In this document: positions 16,430-25,350 of the stretch, piece by piece
How the letters are laid out: the number at the start of each line of letters is the position of its first letter
How positions within the stretch are numbered: position 1 is the stretch's first letter
Origin: Arthrobacter sp. ISL-5
GTDB lineage: Bacteria > Actinomycetota > Actinomycetes > Actinomycetales > Micrococcaceae
Direction: 5' to 3'
DNA length: 64,000 nucleotides
Assembly: GCF_018613835.1 (NCBI RefSeq)
Contig: NZ_JAGGPM010000046.1
Span: 62,001-126,000, forward strand
Translations under genes and position numbers: made by a program
Notes under the pieces: generated by a model
The model's database searches: none
What the model saw: only the letters and a program-made list of their open reading frames with translations
Told to the model about the DNA's origin: nothing

Positions 16430-17770
16430 ATGGTCAGCACGCCCACACGTCCCGCGGCCGCCAGGACGCGAACCGCGGACACGGCTCGTGGGGCTGCCGT
16501 TAAGACTGCCGGCAAAGACCCGGGGCCGAAGCCTGCTGTGCTTGCCAGGCTGTTGCGCTGGTACCGCACTTTCTGGTCAGCCCTTGAGGGAACCGGGAAG
16601 TCGCGCAACGGCTCCACGTATTACCTCATCCTGGGCACCACCCTCGCCCTGACGGCCATCGGCATCATGATGGTGCTCTCAGCGTCGAGCGTGGAGGCGA
16701 TTGCGGCAGGGGAGTCTCCCTACACGGCAGCCCTCAAGCAGGGCCTTTTCGCGGGGATCGGCATCTTCCTGATGTTCATGCTGTCCCGGATCAACGTGGT
16801 CTGGCTGAAGCGCCTCGCATGGCCGGGCATCTTCCTTGCCTACGGCCTGCTCGGGCTGGTCCTGCTGATCGGCACCAGCGTCAACGGCAACAAGAACTGG
16901 ATCGAGGTCGGCCCGTTCTTCACCCTGCAGCCGTCCGAGGCTGCCAAGCTTGCCCTGGCGCTGTGGATGGCCACGGTGCTGGCCAAGAAAGGCCGGCTGC
17001 TGCAGCGCTGGCAGCATGCCGTCATACCGGTGGTCCCGCTCGCGCTGGGCGTCATCGGACTGGTTCTTGCCGGCAACGACCTTGGCACCGGCATGATCAT
17101 CATGATGATCATGGCCGCCGCCCTGTTTTTCGCCGGGGTCCGCCTGTATCTGTTCGGCTTCGCCGCGATCGCCGGCATGGCAGCCACGGCCGCCATGGCC
17201 ATGACCAGCTCAAACCGCATGTGCCGCATCACCTCGTGGTGGACGGGACAGTCCTGCGGTGACGGCACGGACGCCAACTACCAGTCAACCAACGGACTGT
17301 ACGGGCTGGCCTCCGGCGGCTGGTTCGGCGTCGGGCTGGGGCAGAGCCGGCAGAAGTACAGCTGGATCCCGGAAGCCCACAACGACTTCATCTTCGCCAT
17401 CATCGGCGAGGAACTCGGGCTGGTGGGGACCGTCGTCGTACTGATCCTCTTCGCCATCCTCGGCGCCGCGATCTACCGCGTGGTGGTGGCGCAGGAGGAC
17501 ATGTTCCACCGGGTCCTCGCAGGCACCATCATGGTGTGGCTGCTGGGCCAGGCAACGGTCAACATGGCAGTGGTCACGGGACTCGTCCCGGTGATCGGTG
17601 TGCCGCTGCCGTTCATTTCCTACGGCGGATCGGCCCTGCTCATGTCGCTCTGCGCAATCGGCGTAGTGTTGTCACTGGCCCGGGTCCAGATGGCGCCCAA
17701 CCTCCGGCCCCGGAAACTGCTGGGCCCGCTCCGGAAGCCCGGACGCAAGAAACCCCGTACGAAAGCGTAA
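16430..17770 (+). CDS. ftsW: Lipid II polymerase, SEDS family
   Basis: Encodes 446 residues. A basic cytoplasmic head of about 60 residues precedes about ten membrane helices. SEDS features are ASSVEAI after the first helix, the W-I-E-V-G-P-F-F-T-L-Q-P-S-E-A-A-K-L loop, HNDFIFAIIGEELG, and VPLPFISYGGSALL near the end. FtsW polymerises lipid II at the septum with its partner FtsI, encoded in the same cluster. The tail is strongly basic (G-R-K-K-P-R-T-K-A). It follows murD after 2 bp. Confidence 0.95.
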   Translation: MVSTPTRPAAARTRTADTARGAAVKTAGKDPGPKPAVLARLLRWYRTFWSALEGTGKSRNGSTYYLILGTTLALTAIGIMMVLSASSVEAIAAGESPYTAALKQGLFAGIGIFLMFMLSRINVVWLKRLAWPGIFLAYGLLGLVLLIGTSVNGNKNWIEVGPFFTLQPSEAAKLALALWMATVLAKKGRLLQRWQHAVIPVVPLALGVIGLVLAGNDLGTGMIIMMIMAAALFFAGVRLYLFGFAAIAGMAATAAMAMTSSNRMCRITSWWTGQSCGDGTDANYQSTNGLYGLASGGWFGVGLGQSRQKYSWIPEAHNDFIFAIIGEELGLVGTVVVLILFAILGAAIYRVVVAQEDMFHRVLAGTIMVWLLGQATVNMAVVTGLVPVIGVPLPFISYGGSALLMSLCAIGVVLSLARVQMAPNLRPRKLLGPLRKPGRKKPRTKA

Positions 17771-17780
17771 ACAGCACCTG

Positions 17781-18881
17781 ATGAAAACCGAGTCATTGTC
17801 CGTGGTCCTCGCCGGCGGCGGAACGGCAGGCCATATCAATCCGCTACTGGCCATCGGCGCCGCCATCCGTGACGCGCGTCCCGATGCCCGGCTCCTGGCC
17901 GTGGGAACTTCAACGGGCATGGAGACCCGGCTGGTTCCGGCCGCGGGCCTGGAGCTCGCCACCATTGACCGCGTCCCGTTCCCGCGCCGGCCATCCGTGG
18001 ACCTGCTGCGCCTGCCCGGCCGCCTGGCCGGTGCCGTGAAGCAGGCCGGGCGGATCCTCGATGACGCCGGCGCGGACGTCCTCGTGGGAGTCGGGGGCTA
18101 CGTCTGCACGCCGATGTACGTGGCCGCCTGGCGGCGCAAGATCCCGATCGTCATCCACGAAGCCAACACCCGGCCCGGCCTGGCCAACAGGGTGGGTGCG
18201 CGGCTGAGCAAGCATGTGGCCGTGGCCTTCGCCGGCACACCGCTGCGCAACGCCAGGCATGTCGGCATGCCGATGCGCCGTGAAATCTCCGCCCTGGTCC
18301 GGGCCACGGCGCGCGAGAACGCCCTCGGCGCGCTGGGCCTGCAGCCGGACAAACCGGTGCTGATCGTGACAGGCGGCTCATCCGGAGCCCAGAGCATCAA
18401 CCGGACCGTGGCCGCCTCCCTCCAGGACCTGGCGGACGCCGGAATTCAGACGCTTCACATCACGGGACGCGGAAAATCGGTTGAGGACGCGGCAGGCAAC
18501 ACGCTTCAGGCCGCCGGATACCGGCAACGCGAATACGTGGACGGCATGGAGACGGTCTACGCCGCAGCGGACCTGCTGCTCGCCCGGGCCGGAGCAGCCA
18601 CAGTCAGTGAGGTGGCCGCCGTCGGCGTTCCCGCAGTCTTCGTGCCGTTGCCCATCGGCAACGGCGAGCAGGCACTGAACGCGGACGGACTCGTGAAGGC
18701 AGGGGGCGCTCTGATGGTGGCGGACCGGGACTTCACCCCCGGCTGGGTCCGCACCCAGCTCATTCCGCTGCTGACGAACCGGGCCAGGCTCGGCTCCATG
18801 GCGGCGAACTCCGAAAACCTCGGCATCAGGGATGCCGATCGGCTCATGGCCGATCTTGTACTGGAAGCGGTATCCAAATGA
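17781..18881 (+). CDS. murG: Lipid II synthase (UDP-GlcNAc transferase)
   Basis: Encodes 366 residues, GT-B fold. Motifs are AGGGTAGHINPLLAIGAAI (residues 11-29), VGVGGYVCTPMYVA, the linker-domain GGSSGAQSIN and the UDP-GlcNAc site RAGAATVSEVAAVG with LPIGNGEQALNA. It adds GlcNAc to lipid I on the inner membrane face. Its stop overlaps the murC ATG (ATGA). Confidence 0.96.
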   Translation: MKTESLSVVLAGGGTAGHINPLLAIGAAIRDARPDARLLAVGTSTGMETRLVPAAGLELATIDRVPFPRRPSVDLLRLPGRLAGAVKQAGRILDDAGADVLVGVGGYVCTPMYVAAWRRKIPIVIHEANTRPGLANRVGARLSKHVAVAFAGTPLRNARHVGMPMRREISALVRATARENALGALGLQPDKPVLIVTGGSSGAQSINRTVAASLQDLADAGIQTLHITGRGKSVEDAAGNTLQAAGYRQREYVDGMETVYAAADLLLARAGAATVSEVAAVGVPAVFVPLPIGNGEQALNADGLVKAGGALMVADRDFTPGWVRTQLIPLLTNRARLGSMAANSENLGIRDADRLMADLVLEAVSK

Positions 18882-20257
18882 CCAGCAACGGCCCACTTCA
18901 CCAGGACGCGCTTGGCCGCGTGCATTTCATCGGCATCGGCGGGGTGGGCATGTCCGCCGTGGCCAGGATCATGGTGGCACGCGGCGTGCCCGTGAGCGGA
19001 TCAGATGCCAAGGACCTGCCGGTAATGGCTGACCTCGCGGCAGCCGGAGCGAAGGTTTCGGTCGGGTACGCGGCGGCCAACCTCGGGGACGCCCAGACGG
19101 TCGTGGCGGGTTCCGCCATCCGCGCTGACAACCCGGAACTGGCCGCCGCGCGGGCCGCCGGCCTTCCCGTCCTGCACCGCTCCGAGGCCTTGGCGGCCAC
19201 CATGGCAGACGACCTCGTGGTCACCGTGGCCGGCACGCACGGGAAGTCCACCACGACGTCCATGATCACCGTGCTGCTGCAGGGCGCGGGCCTGGATCCC
19301 TCCTTCGCCATCGGCGCCAATGTCCCGGCGCTCGGCGTTAACGCCGCGAACGGCAGCTCCAAGGTGTTCGTGGCCGAGGCCGACGAATCCGACGGGTCGT
19401 TCCTGAACTACCGCCCGCGGATCGCCGTCGTCACGAACGTTGAACCGGACCACCTGGACCATTACGGCACGGCCGAGGCGGTGTACGAATCGTTCGACCG
19501 CTTCACGGCGCTGCTGCCCCCGGAAGGCGTGCTGGTGGCGTGCGCGGACGACCCCGGCGCGCTGGCGCTGGCCCTCCGCACGCGCGAACGCGGAAACACC
19601 CGCGTTGTCCTTTACGGCACCTCTGATGCCGCCGACCTCAGGCTGCACGACGGCGGCCCCGGCAACGTCGCGATTTCGACGGCGACCGGACAGTTTCCCC
19701 TCACCCTGCAGGTGCCGGGCCGGCATAACGCGCTCAACGCCGCGGCGGCGATGGCCGTGGCCCTTGAGCTGGGCGTCGAGGCAGGCTCCGCCGCGGCCGC
19801 CCTGGCGGGATTCTCTGGCGCGTCCCGGCGGTTTGAGTTCAAGGGAGAGTGCAGGGGAGTGCGGGTCTACGACGACTACGCCCATCACCCCACGGAGGTC
19901 CGCGCGGCACTTGCGGCCGCCCGCTCCGTCGCCGGCAGCCACAAGGTGCACGTGCTCTTCCAGCCGCACCTGTTCTCCAGGACGAGGGAATTCGCCGCGG
20001 ACTTCGCCGACGCCCTCAACGCCGCCGACACCGCCCTGGTGCTGGACATCTACCCCGCCCGGGAAGATCCCATCCCCGGTGTGAGCAGCGGCCTCATCGC
20101 CCAGCACCTGGGTCCCGGCGGGCGCCTGGTCGAAGCCGGCGCACCGGCCGTGGACGCGCTCACCTCAGCCGCGCAGCCGGGGGACATCATCCTCACGGCG
20201 GGGGCCGGTGACGTGACCGCCTACGGTCCCCTCATCGTGGAGTCCCTCAGTGGCTAG
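18878..20257 (+). CDS. murC: UDP-N-acetylmuramate--L-alanine ligase
   Basis: Encodes 459 residues. N-terminal HFIGIGGVGMSAVARI is the UDP-binding loop, VAGTHGKSTTTSMIT the ATP loop, VAEADESDGSFLNYRP the substrate-contacting segment and VYDDYAHHPTEVRAALAA the C-terminal marker. It starts the stem peptide by adding L-alanine. The ftsQ GTG begins 8 bp before its stop. Confidence 0.96.
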   Translation: MTSNGPLHQDALGRVHFIGIGGVGMSAVARIMVARGVPVSGSDAKDLPVMADLAAAGAKVSVGYAAANLGDAQTVVAGSAIRADNPELAAARAAGLPVLHRSEALAATMADDLVVTVAGTHGKSTTTSMITVLLQGAGLDPSFAIGANVPALGVNAANGSSKVFVAEADESDGSFLNYRPRIAVVTNVEPDHLDHYGTAEAVYESFDRFTALLPPEGVLVACADDPGALALALRTRERGNTRVVLYGTSDAADLRLHDGGPGNVAISTATGQFPLTLQVPGRHNALNAAAAMAVALELGVEAGSAAAALAGFSGASRRFEFKGECRGVRVYDDYAHHPTEVRAALAAARSVAGSHKVHVLFQPHLFSRTREFAADFADALNAADTALVLDIYPAREDPIPGVSSGLIAQHLGPGGRLVEAGAPAVDALTSAAQPGDIILTAGAGDVTAYGPLIVESLSG

Positions 20258-21227
20258 CAGCCGCCGTCCCACCTACAAGCCCGTACGTCCGGGGAGCCGG
20301 GACAAGGCGCAGGAACCGCGTGAAGCAACGCAGCCGGGCGTGATCTCGGCGTCCAAGAGCGCACCCGCATCCCCTCCCGCCCCGCAGGACAGCCAGCGCG
20401 GGAAACAGGTGTCCGGGAAACAGGCGTCCGGGACAAAGCCGTCCGGGAAGCAGCCGCCGAAAATGCAGCTGCCGGAGCAGCCGGACGGCGGGAAAGCCGA
20501 ACCGGGCAACGTTCTCACCTTTCCCGAGCCCAAGGGCAAACGCCTCAGGCGCAATGTCATCGTGGCCTCGTGCATCATCGCCGCCCTCATTGCGGGCCTG
20601 CTGCTGGCCGCGGTCTACTCCCCGGTGCTCGCCGTCCAGACAGTGGCGGTCAGCGGCACGAAGCTGCTCAAGCCGGCCCAGGTCCAGGCGGCGCTCAAGC
20701 CGCTGCTGGGCACGCCGCTGCCGCAGGTGAGCGATGAGGACGTCAACGCGCTGCTGAAGCCGCTCGTCCAGATCAAATCGGTGACCACGCAGGCGCACCC
20801 GCCTTCCGTCCTCGTGGTCCAGGTGCATGAGCGGGTGCCCGTGGCACTGGTCAAGCGCGGCAAGGAGTACCTGCTGGTGGATGTGGACGGCGTGCGGCTC
20901 GGGGCCACGGCCGCTCCGGAATCGGTGAAGCTGCCGGTCATCGACGGCGGAGCCGGCACGATCGGCAAAGACCTGTTCCAGGCGACCGCCGCCGTTCTAG
21001 GCGCGCTTCCCGCGAATGTCCTGGCCAAGCTCTCCAACGCTTCCGCCAAGTCCGTCGACGCCGTGGAACTGAAGCTCGTGGACGGCCAGACGATCATTTG
21101 GGGCAACGCGGGGGAGAAGGAGCTGAAGGCGCGTGTGCTTGAGGCGCTATTGAAGGTCCCGGCCGATCCGGCCAATCCCGTCAACATCTACGACGTCAGC
21201 GTGCCGAGGCATCCGGTGACGCGCTGA
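20250..21227 (+). CDS. ftsQ: Division protein FtsQ (POTRA domain)
   Basis: Encodes 325 residues. A long cytoplasmic N-terminus (about 100 residues) is rich in Pro, Lys and Ser and contains imperfect SGKQ repeats around residues 50-70. One membrane helix (about 102-124) leads to a POTRA domain starting VQTVAVSGTKLL and an FtsQ beta domain. FtsQ links the early ring to FtsL/DivIC and FtsW/FtsI. The GTG start overlaps murC by 8 bp; it is the last gene before the separate ftsZ promoter region. Confidence 0.9.
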   Translation: MASSRRPTYKPVRPGSRDKAQEPREATQPGVISASKSAPASPPAPQDSQRGKQVSGKQASGTKPSGKQPPKMQLPEQPDGGKAEPGNVLTFPEPKGKRLRRNVIVASCIIAALIAGLLLAAVYSPVLAVQTVAVSGTKLLKPAQVQAALKPLLGTPLPQVSDEDVNALLKPLVQIKSVTTQAHPPSVLVVQVHERVPVALVKRGKEYLLVDVDGVRLGATAAPESVKLPVIDGGAGTIGKDLFQATAAVLGALPANVLAKLSNASAKSVDAVELKLVDGQTIIWGNAGEKELKARVLEALLKVPADPANPVNIYDVSVPRHPVTR

Positions 21228-21317
21228 ACCGCTCTATTTCGCGGTGATTAGTACGACACGCGGCGTCGGTTATTGAATGTACGAAGCATAGGAAATAGCG
21301 TCACAGACATGAGTTAC

Positions 21318-21355
21318 TTGACATAACTATAACCTTCAACTCGAAGGTTAAGGTT
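21318..21355 (+). promoter_or_regulatory. ftsZ upstream element with perfect inverted repeat
   Basis: TTGACA at 21318-21323 is followed by TATAAC (21328-21333) and by AACCTTC (21331-21337), loop AACTC, GAAGGTT (21343-21349), then a further AAGGTT (21350-21355). The 7-bp inverted repeat is perfect. The -35/-10 spacing is not standard, so the exact promoter is unclear. From memory, similar AT-rich repeats precede ftsZ in other actinobacteria; this needs an alignment. Confidence 0.5.
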
Positions 21356-21416
21356 CGGAACTTCAAGCTCGACTCCATCAGTTTTCGCAATAGGACACGA
21401 ACAAGGGACACGTAAC

Positions 21417-22649
21417 GTGGCAGCTCCGCAGAATTACTTGGCCGTCATCAAGGTCGTCGGCATCGGCGGCGGTGGCGTGAACGCAGTCAACCGCATGATC
21501 GAGGTGGGTCTCCGCGGTGTCGAATTCATCGCCATTAACACCGATGCGCAGGCCCTGCTGATGAGCGATGCCGACGTGAAGCTTGACGTCGGACGCGAAC
21601 TGACGCGCGGCCTTGGTGCCGGGGCGAACCCCGAGGTCGGCAAGCAGGCCGCCGAGGACCACGCCGACGAGATCGAGGAAGTCCTCCGCGGAGCCGACAT
21701 GGTGTTCGTGACGGCCGGCGAGGGCGGCGGAACGGGAACGGGCGGCGCGCCGGTCGTTGCCCGCATCGCACGTTCCCTCGGGGCGCTGACCATCGGCGTG
21801 GTGACGCGCCCGTTCACTTTCGAAGGCAGGCGCCGCGCAGGCTCCGCCGAGGCAGGCATTGACGCCTTGCGCGACGAAGTGGACACGCTGATCGTCATCC
21901 CCAACGACCGCCTGCTGTCCATCAGTGACCGCAACGTCTCTGTCCTGGATGCGTTCCGCTCCGCTGACCAGGTCCTGCTGTCCGGTGTCCAGGGCATCAC
22001 GGATCTCATCACCACGCCGGGCCTCATCAACCTCGACTTTGCCGACGTGAAGTCGGTCATGCAGGGTGCGGGATCCGCACTCATGGGCATCGGTTCGGCG
22101 CGGGGCGAAGACCGGGCGGTCAAGGCCGCAGAGCTCGCCATCGCCTCGCCGCTGCTGGAGGCTTCCATTGACGGCGCCCACGGCGTCCTGCTGTCCATCC
22201 AGGGCGGTTCCGACCTGGGCCTGTTCGAGATCAATGAGGCAGCCCGCCTGGTGCAGGAAGTTGCCCACCCCGAGGCCAACATCATCTTCGGCGCCGTGAT
22301 CGACGACGCCCTCGGCGACGAGGCCCGGGTGACCGTGATCGCAGCGGGCTTCGACGACGTCAAGGCGACCTCGCCGTCCATGGACCAGTCACTGCCGCAG
22401 TCGGCGCCGCAGCGCCCGGCCGTGCCGGCAAGCGCGCCGGCGAGCTCTGCGCCGTCGAACAGCCAGCAGGTCCATGTCCAGCCCGTGCATGCCGGAGTTG
22501 GCGCCGCCGGCCTCAGCAACTGGGGACAGCATCGCCAGTCGGCGGTTCCCGCAGACTCGGGATTCGACGTCGATCTTCCGTCGGTTGTTGAGCCTGACCT
22601 GTCCGGCAGCCGCTCGGACGACCTGGATGTCCCGGACTTCCTGAAGTAG
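21417..22649 (+). CDS. ftsZ: Cell division GTPase FtsZ
   Basis: Encodes 410 residues from GTG after AGGGA. The GTP-binding glycine loop GGGTGTGG is at residues 103-110, N-terminal VVGIGGGGVNAVNRMI at 13-28, and the T7-loop NLDFADVKSVM follows near 205. An Ala/Pro/Ser linker (about 325-375) ends in the conserved tail DDLDVPDFLK, which binds partners such as SepF. It polymerises into the Z ring. No ftsA is present, as normal for actinobacteria, where SepF (24231) anchors FtsZ. Confidence 0.98.
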   Translation: MAAPQNYLAVIKVVGIGGGGVNAVNRMIEVGLRGVEFIAINTDAQALLMSDADVKLDVGRELTRGLGAGANPEVGKQAAEDHADEIEEVLRGADMVFVTAGEGGGTGTGGAPVVARIARSLGALTIGVVTRPFTFEGRRRAGSAEAGIDALRDEVDTLIVIPNDRLLSISDRNVSVLDAFRSADQVLLSGVQGITDLITTPGLINLDFADVKSVMQGAGSALMGIGSARGEDRAVKAAELAIASPLLEASIDGAHGVLLSIQGGSDLGLFEINEAARLVQEVAHPEANIIFGAVIDDALGDEARVTVIAAGFDDVKATSPSMDQSLPQSAPQRPAVPASAPASSAPSNSQQVHVQPVHAGVGAAGLSNWGQHRQSAVPADSGFDVDLPSVVEPDLSGSRSDDLDVPDFLK

Positions 22650-22718
22650 GAGGCCGCCGGCCGGCGTCGCCGATCCCGTATCCCCTGCCTGTTGCTGTCC
22701 TGATTGTCGGTGTTTTGA

Positions 22719-23408
22719 TTGTTTCTGTGGCGTGCTGAAGTCCTGCCCGGTGTGTCTGTGGCGTTCACGGACACCGGGGCGGGCAACCTCGCATTGCACG
22801 TGGGTGATGACGGGCCGTCGGTCATCCGCCGCCGGGAGGAGCTGGAGCACGCCGCGGGCATCGCGCCCCGCCGGTTCCAGTACATGAACCAGGTGCACGG
22901 AAACCACGTCTCCGTCGTTGAAGGAAATTGTGAGGCGCCGACGGCGGATGCCATGGTGTCCCGCAGCCTGCCGCTGGCGGTGATGGTGGCTGACTGCATT
23001 CCCCTGGTTCTGGTCGGCGCCGGCGCTGCCGGCCACGTGCTTGGCGTTGTTCACGCGGGACGTCCGGGGGTTTCCGCCGGGGTCATCCCGGCCGCCGTGG
23101 AACAGATGCGCGCCGCGGGGGCCACGGAAGTCCGTGCCTGGCTCGGGCCGTCCGTTTGCGGACGGTGTTACGAGGTGCCGCCGGAACTGCGCGCGGAGGT
23201 TGCCGCCGTCGTGCCTTCCGCCTGGTCAACCACTTCCTGGGGAACCCCTGCGCTCGACCTGCCCGCTGGCGCTGCGAGCCAGCTCGAATCAGTGGGCGTG
23301 CCCATCGACTACCGGGGCCCGTGCACGCTCGAAAACGACGCCCTGTTCAGCTACCGCAGGGATAACCGTTCGGGGCGCTTCGCCGGGCTGGTATGGACAC
23401 ATGACTGA
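22719..23408 (+). CDS. pgeF: PgeF-family (multicopper/laccase-domain) protein
   Basis: Encodes 229 residues. Family landmarks are YMNQVHGNHVSVVE, VMVADCIPLVL and VVHAGRPGVSAGVI, which supply the His-Cys-His zinc ligands, plus DNRSGRFAGLVW at the end. PgeF/YfiH proteins are thought to edit or repair mistakes in peptidoglycan precursors (serine in place of alanine) and also have purine-nucleosidase-like activity; which applies here is not shown. The TTG start lacks a clear ribosome-binding site, so the exact N-terminus is uncertain. It overlaps the next gene by 8 bp. Confidence 0.85.
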   Translation: MFLWRAEVLPGVSVAFTDTGAGNLALHVGDDGPSVIRRREELEHAAGIAPRRFQYMNQVHGNHVSVVEGNCEAPTADAMVSRSLPLAVMVADCIPLVLVGAGAAGHVLGVVHAGRPGVSAGVIPAAVEQMRAAGATEVRAWLGPSVCGRCYEVPPELRAEVAAVVPSAWSTTSWGTPALDLPAGAASQLESVGVPIDYRGPCTLENDALFSYRRDNRSGRFAGLVWTHD

Positions 23409-24141
23409 GTCGGACGAGGTGCGCGAAGATCCGCGGACGGCCCAGCTCCGGCAGCGCCTGGAGGCCGTCAGGCGGCGGATCTCCCAGGCAGCGGCGGCAG
23501 CGGACCGCAGTGACGATCCTCCGCGGCTGATTGTTGTCAGCAAGTTCCACCCCGCCGAGGATGTCCGCAGGCTGGCCGGGCTAGGAGTCACGGACTTCGG
23601 CGAGAACCGCGACCAGGAGGCCTCGGAGAAGGCCGCCCTGCTCCAGGAACTGGACCTCAGGTGGCACTTTGTCGGCCAGCTCCAGAGCAAAAAAGCCAAG
23701 ACCGTGGTCCGGTATGCCCATGCCGTCCACTCCGTGGACCGGCCGCAGCTCGTGACGGCGCTTGAAAAGGCGATGGCCGCCGAACAGGAAACTTCCGGGC
23801 GGGGCAGCCTCGACTGCTTCATCCAGGTCAGCCTCGACGACGACGCCGGCGCCCACCGGGGCGGCGCGGCCCCGGCTGACGTTCCGCTGCTGGCTGAACA
23901 GCTGGAAGGAGCCGGCGGCCTGCGGCTCGCCGGCATCATGGCCGTTGCGCCCCTGGGCGCCGATCCGGACCGGGCGTTTCAGAAACTCTCGGCGATTTCA
24001 GCCCGGTTGAGGGGCGAATACCCCGGCGCGACGGGGATTTCCGCCGGCATGAGCCAGGATCTCGAAGCGGCCGTACGGTACGGTGCGACACACCTCAGAA
24101 TTGGCTCGGATATTCTCGGTTCACGCCCGGCCGTGCGGTAG
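23401..24141 (+). CDS. yggS: PLP homeostasis protein, YggS/ProSC family
   Basis: The ATG at 23401, inside the end of pgeF, gives 246 residues; the longer open frame from 23041 lies within pgeF and is rejected. RLIVVSKFHPAED carries the PLP-binding lysine, followed by DFGENRDQEASEK, WHFVGQLQSKKAKTVV and the C-terminal ISAGMSQDLEAAVRYGATHLRIGS (in pieces: ISAGMSQDLEAAVRYGAT, HLRIGS). It binds pyridoxal phosphate and affects amino-acid balance. It often sits between ftsZ and sepF in Gram-positive bacteria. Confidence 0.94.
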   Translation: MTESDEVREDPRTAQLRQRLEAVRRRISQAAAAADRSDDPPRLIVVSKFHPAEDVRRLAGLGVTDFGENRDQEASEKAALLQELDLRWHFVGQLQSKKAKTVVRYAHAVHSVDRPQLVTALEKAMAAEQETSGRGSLDCFIQVSLDDDAGAHRGGAAPADVPLLAEQLEGAGGLRLAGIMAVAPLGADPDRAFQKLSAISARLRGEYPGATGISAGMSQDLEAAVRYGATHLRIGSDILGSRPAVR

Positions 24142-24230
24142 CGTCTGAGTATTGGAAGTGAATGGCGGGCACTTTCAATGCTGTCAGGACCTTTGGGCGG
24201 CCCGCTTACGGACACGATTAGGAGTCGACC

Positions 24231-24761
24231 ATGGCCGGCGCTCTGCGCAAGACAATGATCTATCTTGGGCTCGCCGATGGCGATGAACACTACGAGTCTG
24301 AGCTTTCCACCCAGCGAAAAGACGAGGACCACTCAATGGATCATGACCGTGAGGAACGCCGCGCACCGGCGCCGGTCCGCGAGGTCGTCCGTGAAGTGCC
24401 ACCAGCTGCCGAAGAGGAATACCGCGCACCCGTGACACCCATTAAGCGTGCGGCTTCGAGCCGCGAAGAGACCACCGGCCTGCGGCAGATCACCACGATC
24501 CACCCGCGGTCCTACAACGACGCCAAACTCATCGGTGAAAGCTTCAGGGACGGCATCCCCGTCATCATGAACGTCACCGACATGGGTGAGGCCGACGCCA
24601 AGCGCCTCGTCGACTTCTCCGCCGGCCTCGTATTCGGCCTGCGCGGAAGCATCGAGCGCGTCACCAACAAGGTGTTCCTGCTGTCGCCGTCGTACATCGA
24701 GGTCATCGGCGACGACAAGAAGGCCAGTGAGACCACCGCCAGCTTCTTCAACCAAAGCTAA
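24231..24761 (+). CDS. sepF: FtsZ membrane anchor SepF
   Basis: Encodes 176 residues after AGGAG. The N-terminal MAGALRKTMIYLGLAD is an amphipathic membrane-binding helix. A charged linker (about 20-75) leads to the SepF domain with TTIHPRSYNDAKLIGESF, GIPVIMNVTDM, KRLVDFSAGLVFGLRGSIER and KVFLLSPSYIEV. It binds the FtsZ C-terminal tail and replaces FtsA as anchor in actinobacteria. Confidence 0.95.
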   Translation: MAGALRKTMIYLGLADGDEHYESELSTQRKDEDHSMDHDREERRAPAPVREVVREVPPAAEEEYRAPVTPIKRAASSREETTGLRQITTIHPRSYNDAKLIGESFRDGIPVIMNVTDMGEADAKRLVDFSAGLVFGLRGSIERVTNKVFLLSPSYIEVIGDDKKASETTASFFNQS

Positions 24762-24891
24762 AACGGCTGTCAGGATGCCAGGCAGGGGACACCTGCCTGG
24801 CATCCGTGCTGAAATAGTGGAAGCACACAACAGGCAAGATCCACAGGACACCGCGGTATCCGGAATGAATCATGGAGATATTGGTTAGCTC

Positions 24892-25179
24892 ATGGGAATA
24901 GTATTCGGGCTCGTCTATATCGTGCTGCTGTTCATCTTCGTGGCCCTGATTGTCCGCCTGGTCTTTGACTGGGTCCAGATGTTCGCCCGCGAATGGCGTC
25001 CCCGCGGCATGGCCTTGGTGGCGGCCCACGCGGTGTACTCCGTCACGGACCCGCCGCTGAAAGTCCTTCGTCGGCTCATTCCGCCGTTGCGGCTCGGGGG
25101 CGTCTCGCTTGACCTTGGTTTCCTGGTGCTGTTCATTGCCCTCAGCGTGGCTATGGCCTTCACCAAGTCATTCGCATAG
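24892..25179 (+). CDS. YggT family membrane protein
   Basis: Encodes 95 residues with two membrane helices (about 3-27 and 70-90) separated by a cytoplasmic loop that has DPPLKVLRRLIPPLRLGG, the YggT signature. The family role is unclear (osmotic or division related). It lies between sepF and divIVA, the usual place in actinobacteria. Confidence 0.9.
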   Translation: MGIVFGLVYIVLLFIFVALIVRLVFDWVQMFAREWRPRGMALVAAHAVYSVTDPPLKVLRRLIPPLRLGGVSLDLGFLVLFIALSVAMAFTKSFA

Positions 25180-25201
25180 TTTCATATCAGCTTGCAGCGC
25201 A

Positions 25202-25228
25202 GCGGCCGTTCCCGAAAGGGAACGCCGC
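25202..25228 (+). terminator. GAAA-capped hairpin downstream of yggT
   Basis: Stem CGTTCCC (25207-25213) with GGGAACG (25218-25224) is capped by a GAAA tetraloop (GNRA type); four more pairs follow after one bulged C. No U-run follows, so it may be a weak terminator or an RNA processing or stability element before divIVA. Confidence 0.45.
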
Positions 25229-25350
25229 CAGCGCGGAGAATCTCTGGTTTGACATCACCGTGTTGAATTAGAGGAACCAGACCATATTTAGGTACCGTAG
25301 TTTTGACGGCCGGAAGGCCTACTGACTAACTAGACCAACGAGGTGACCAG

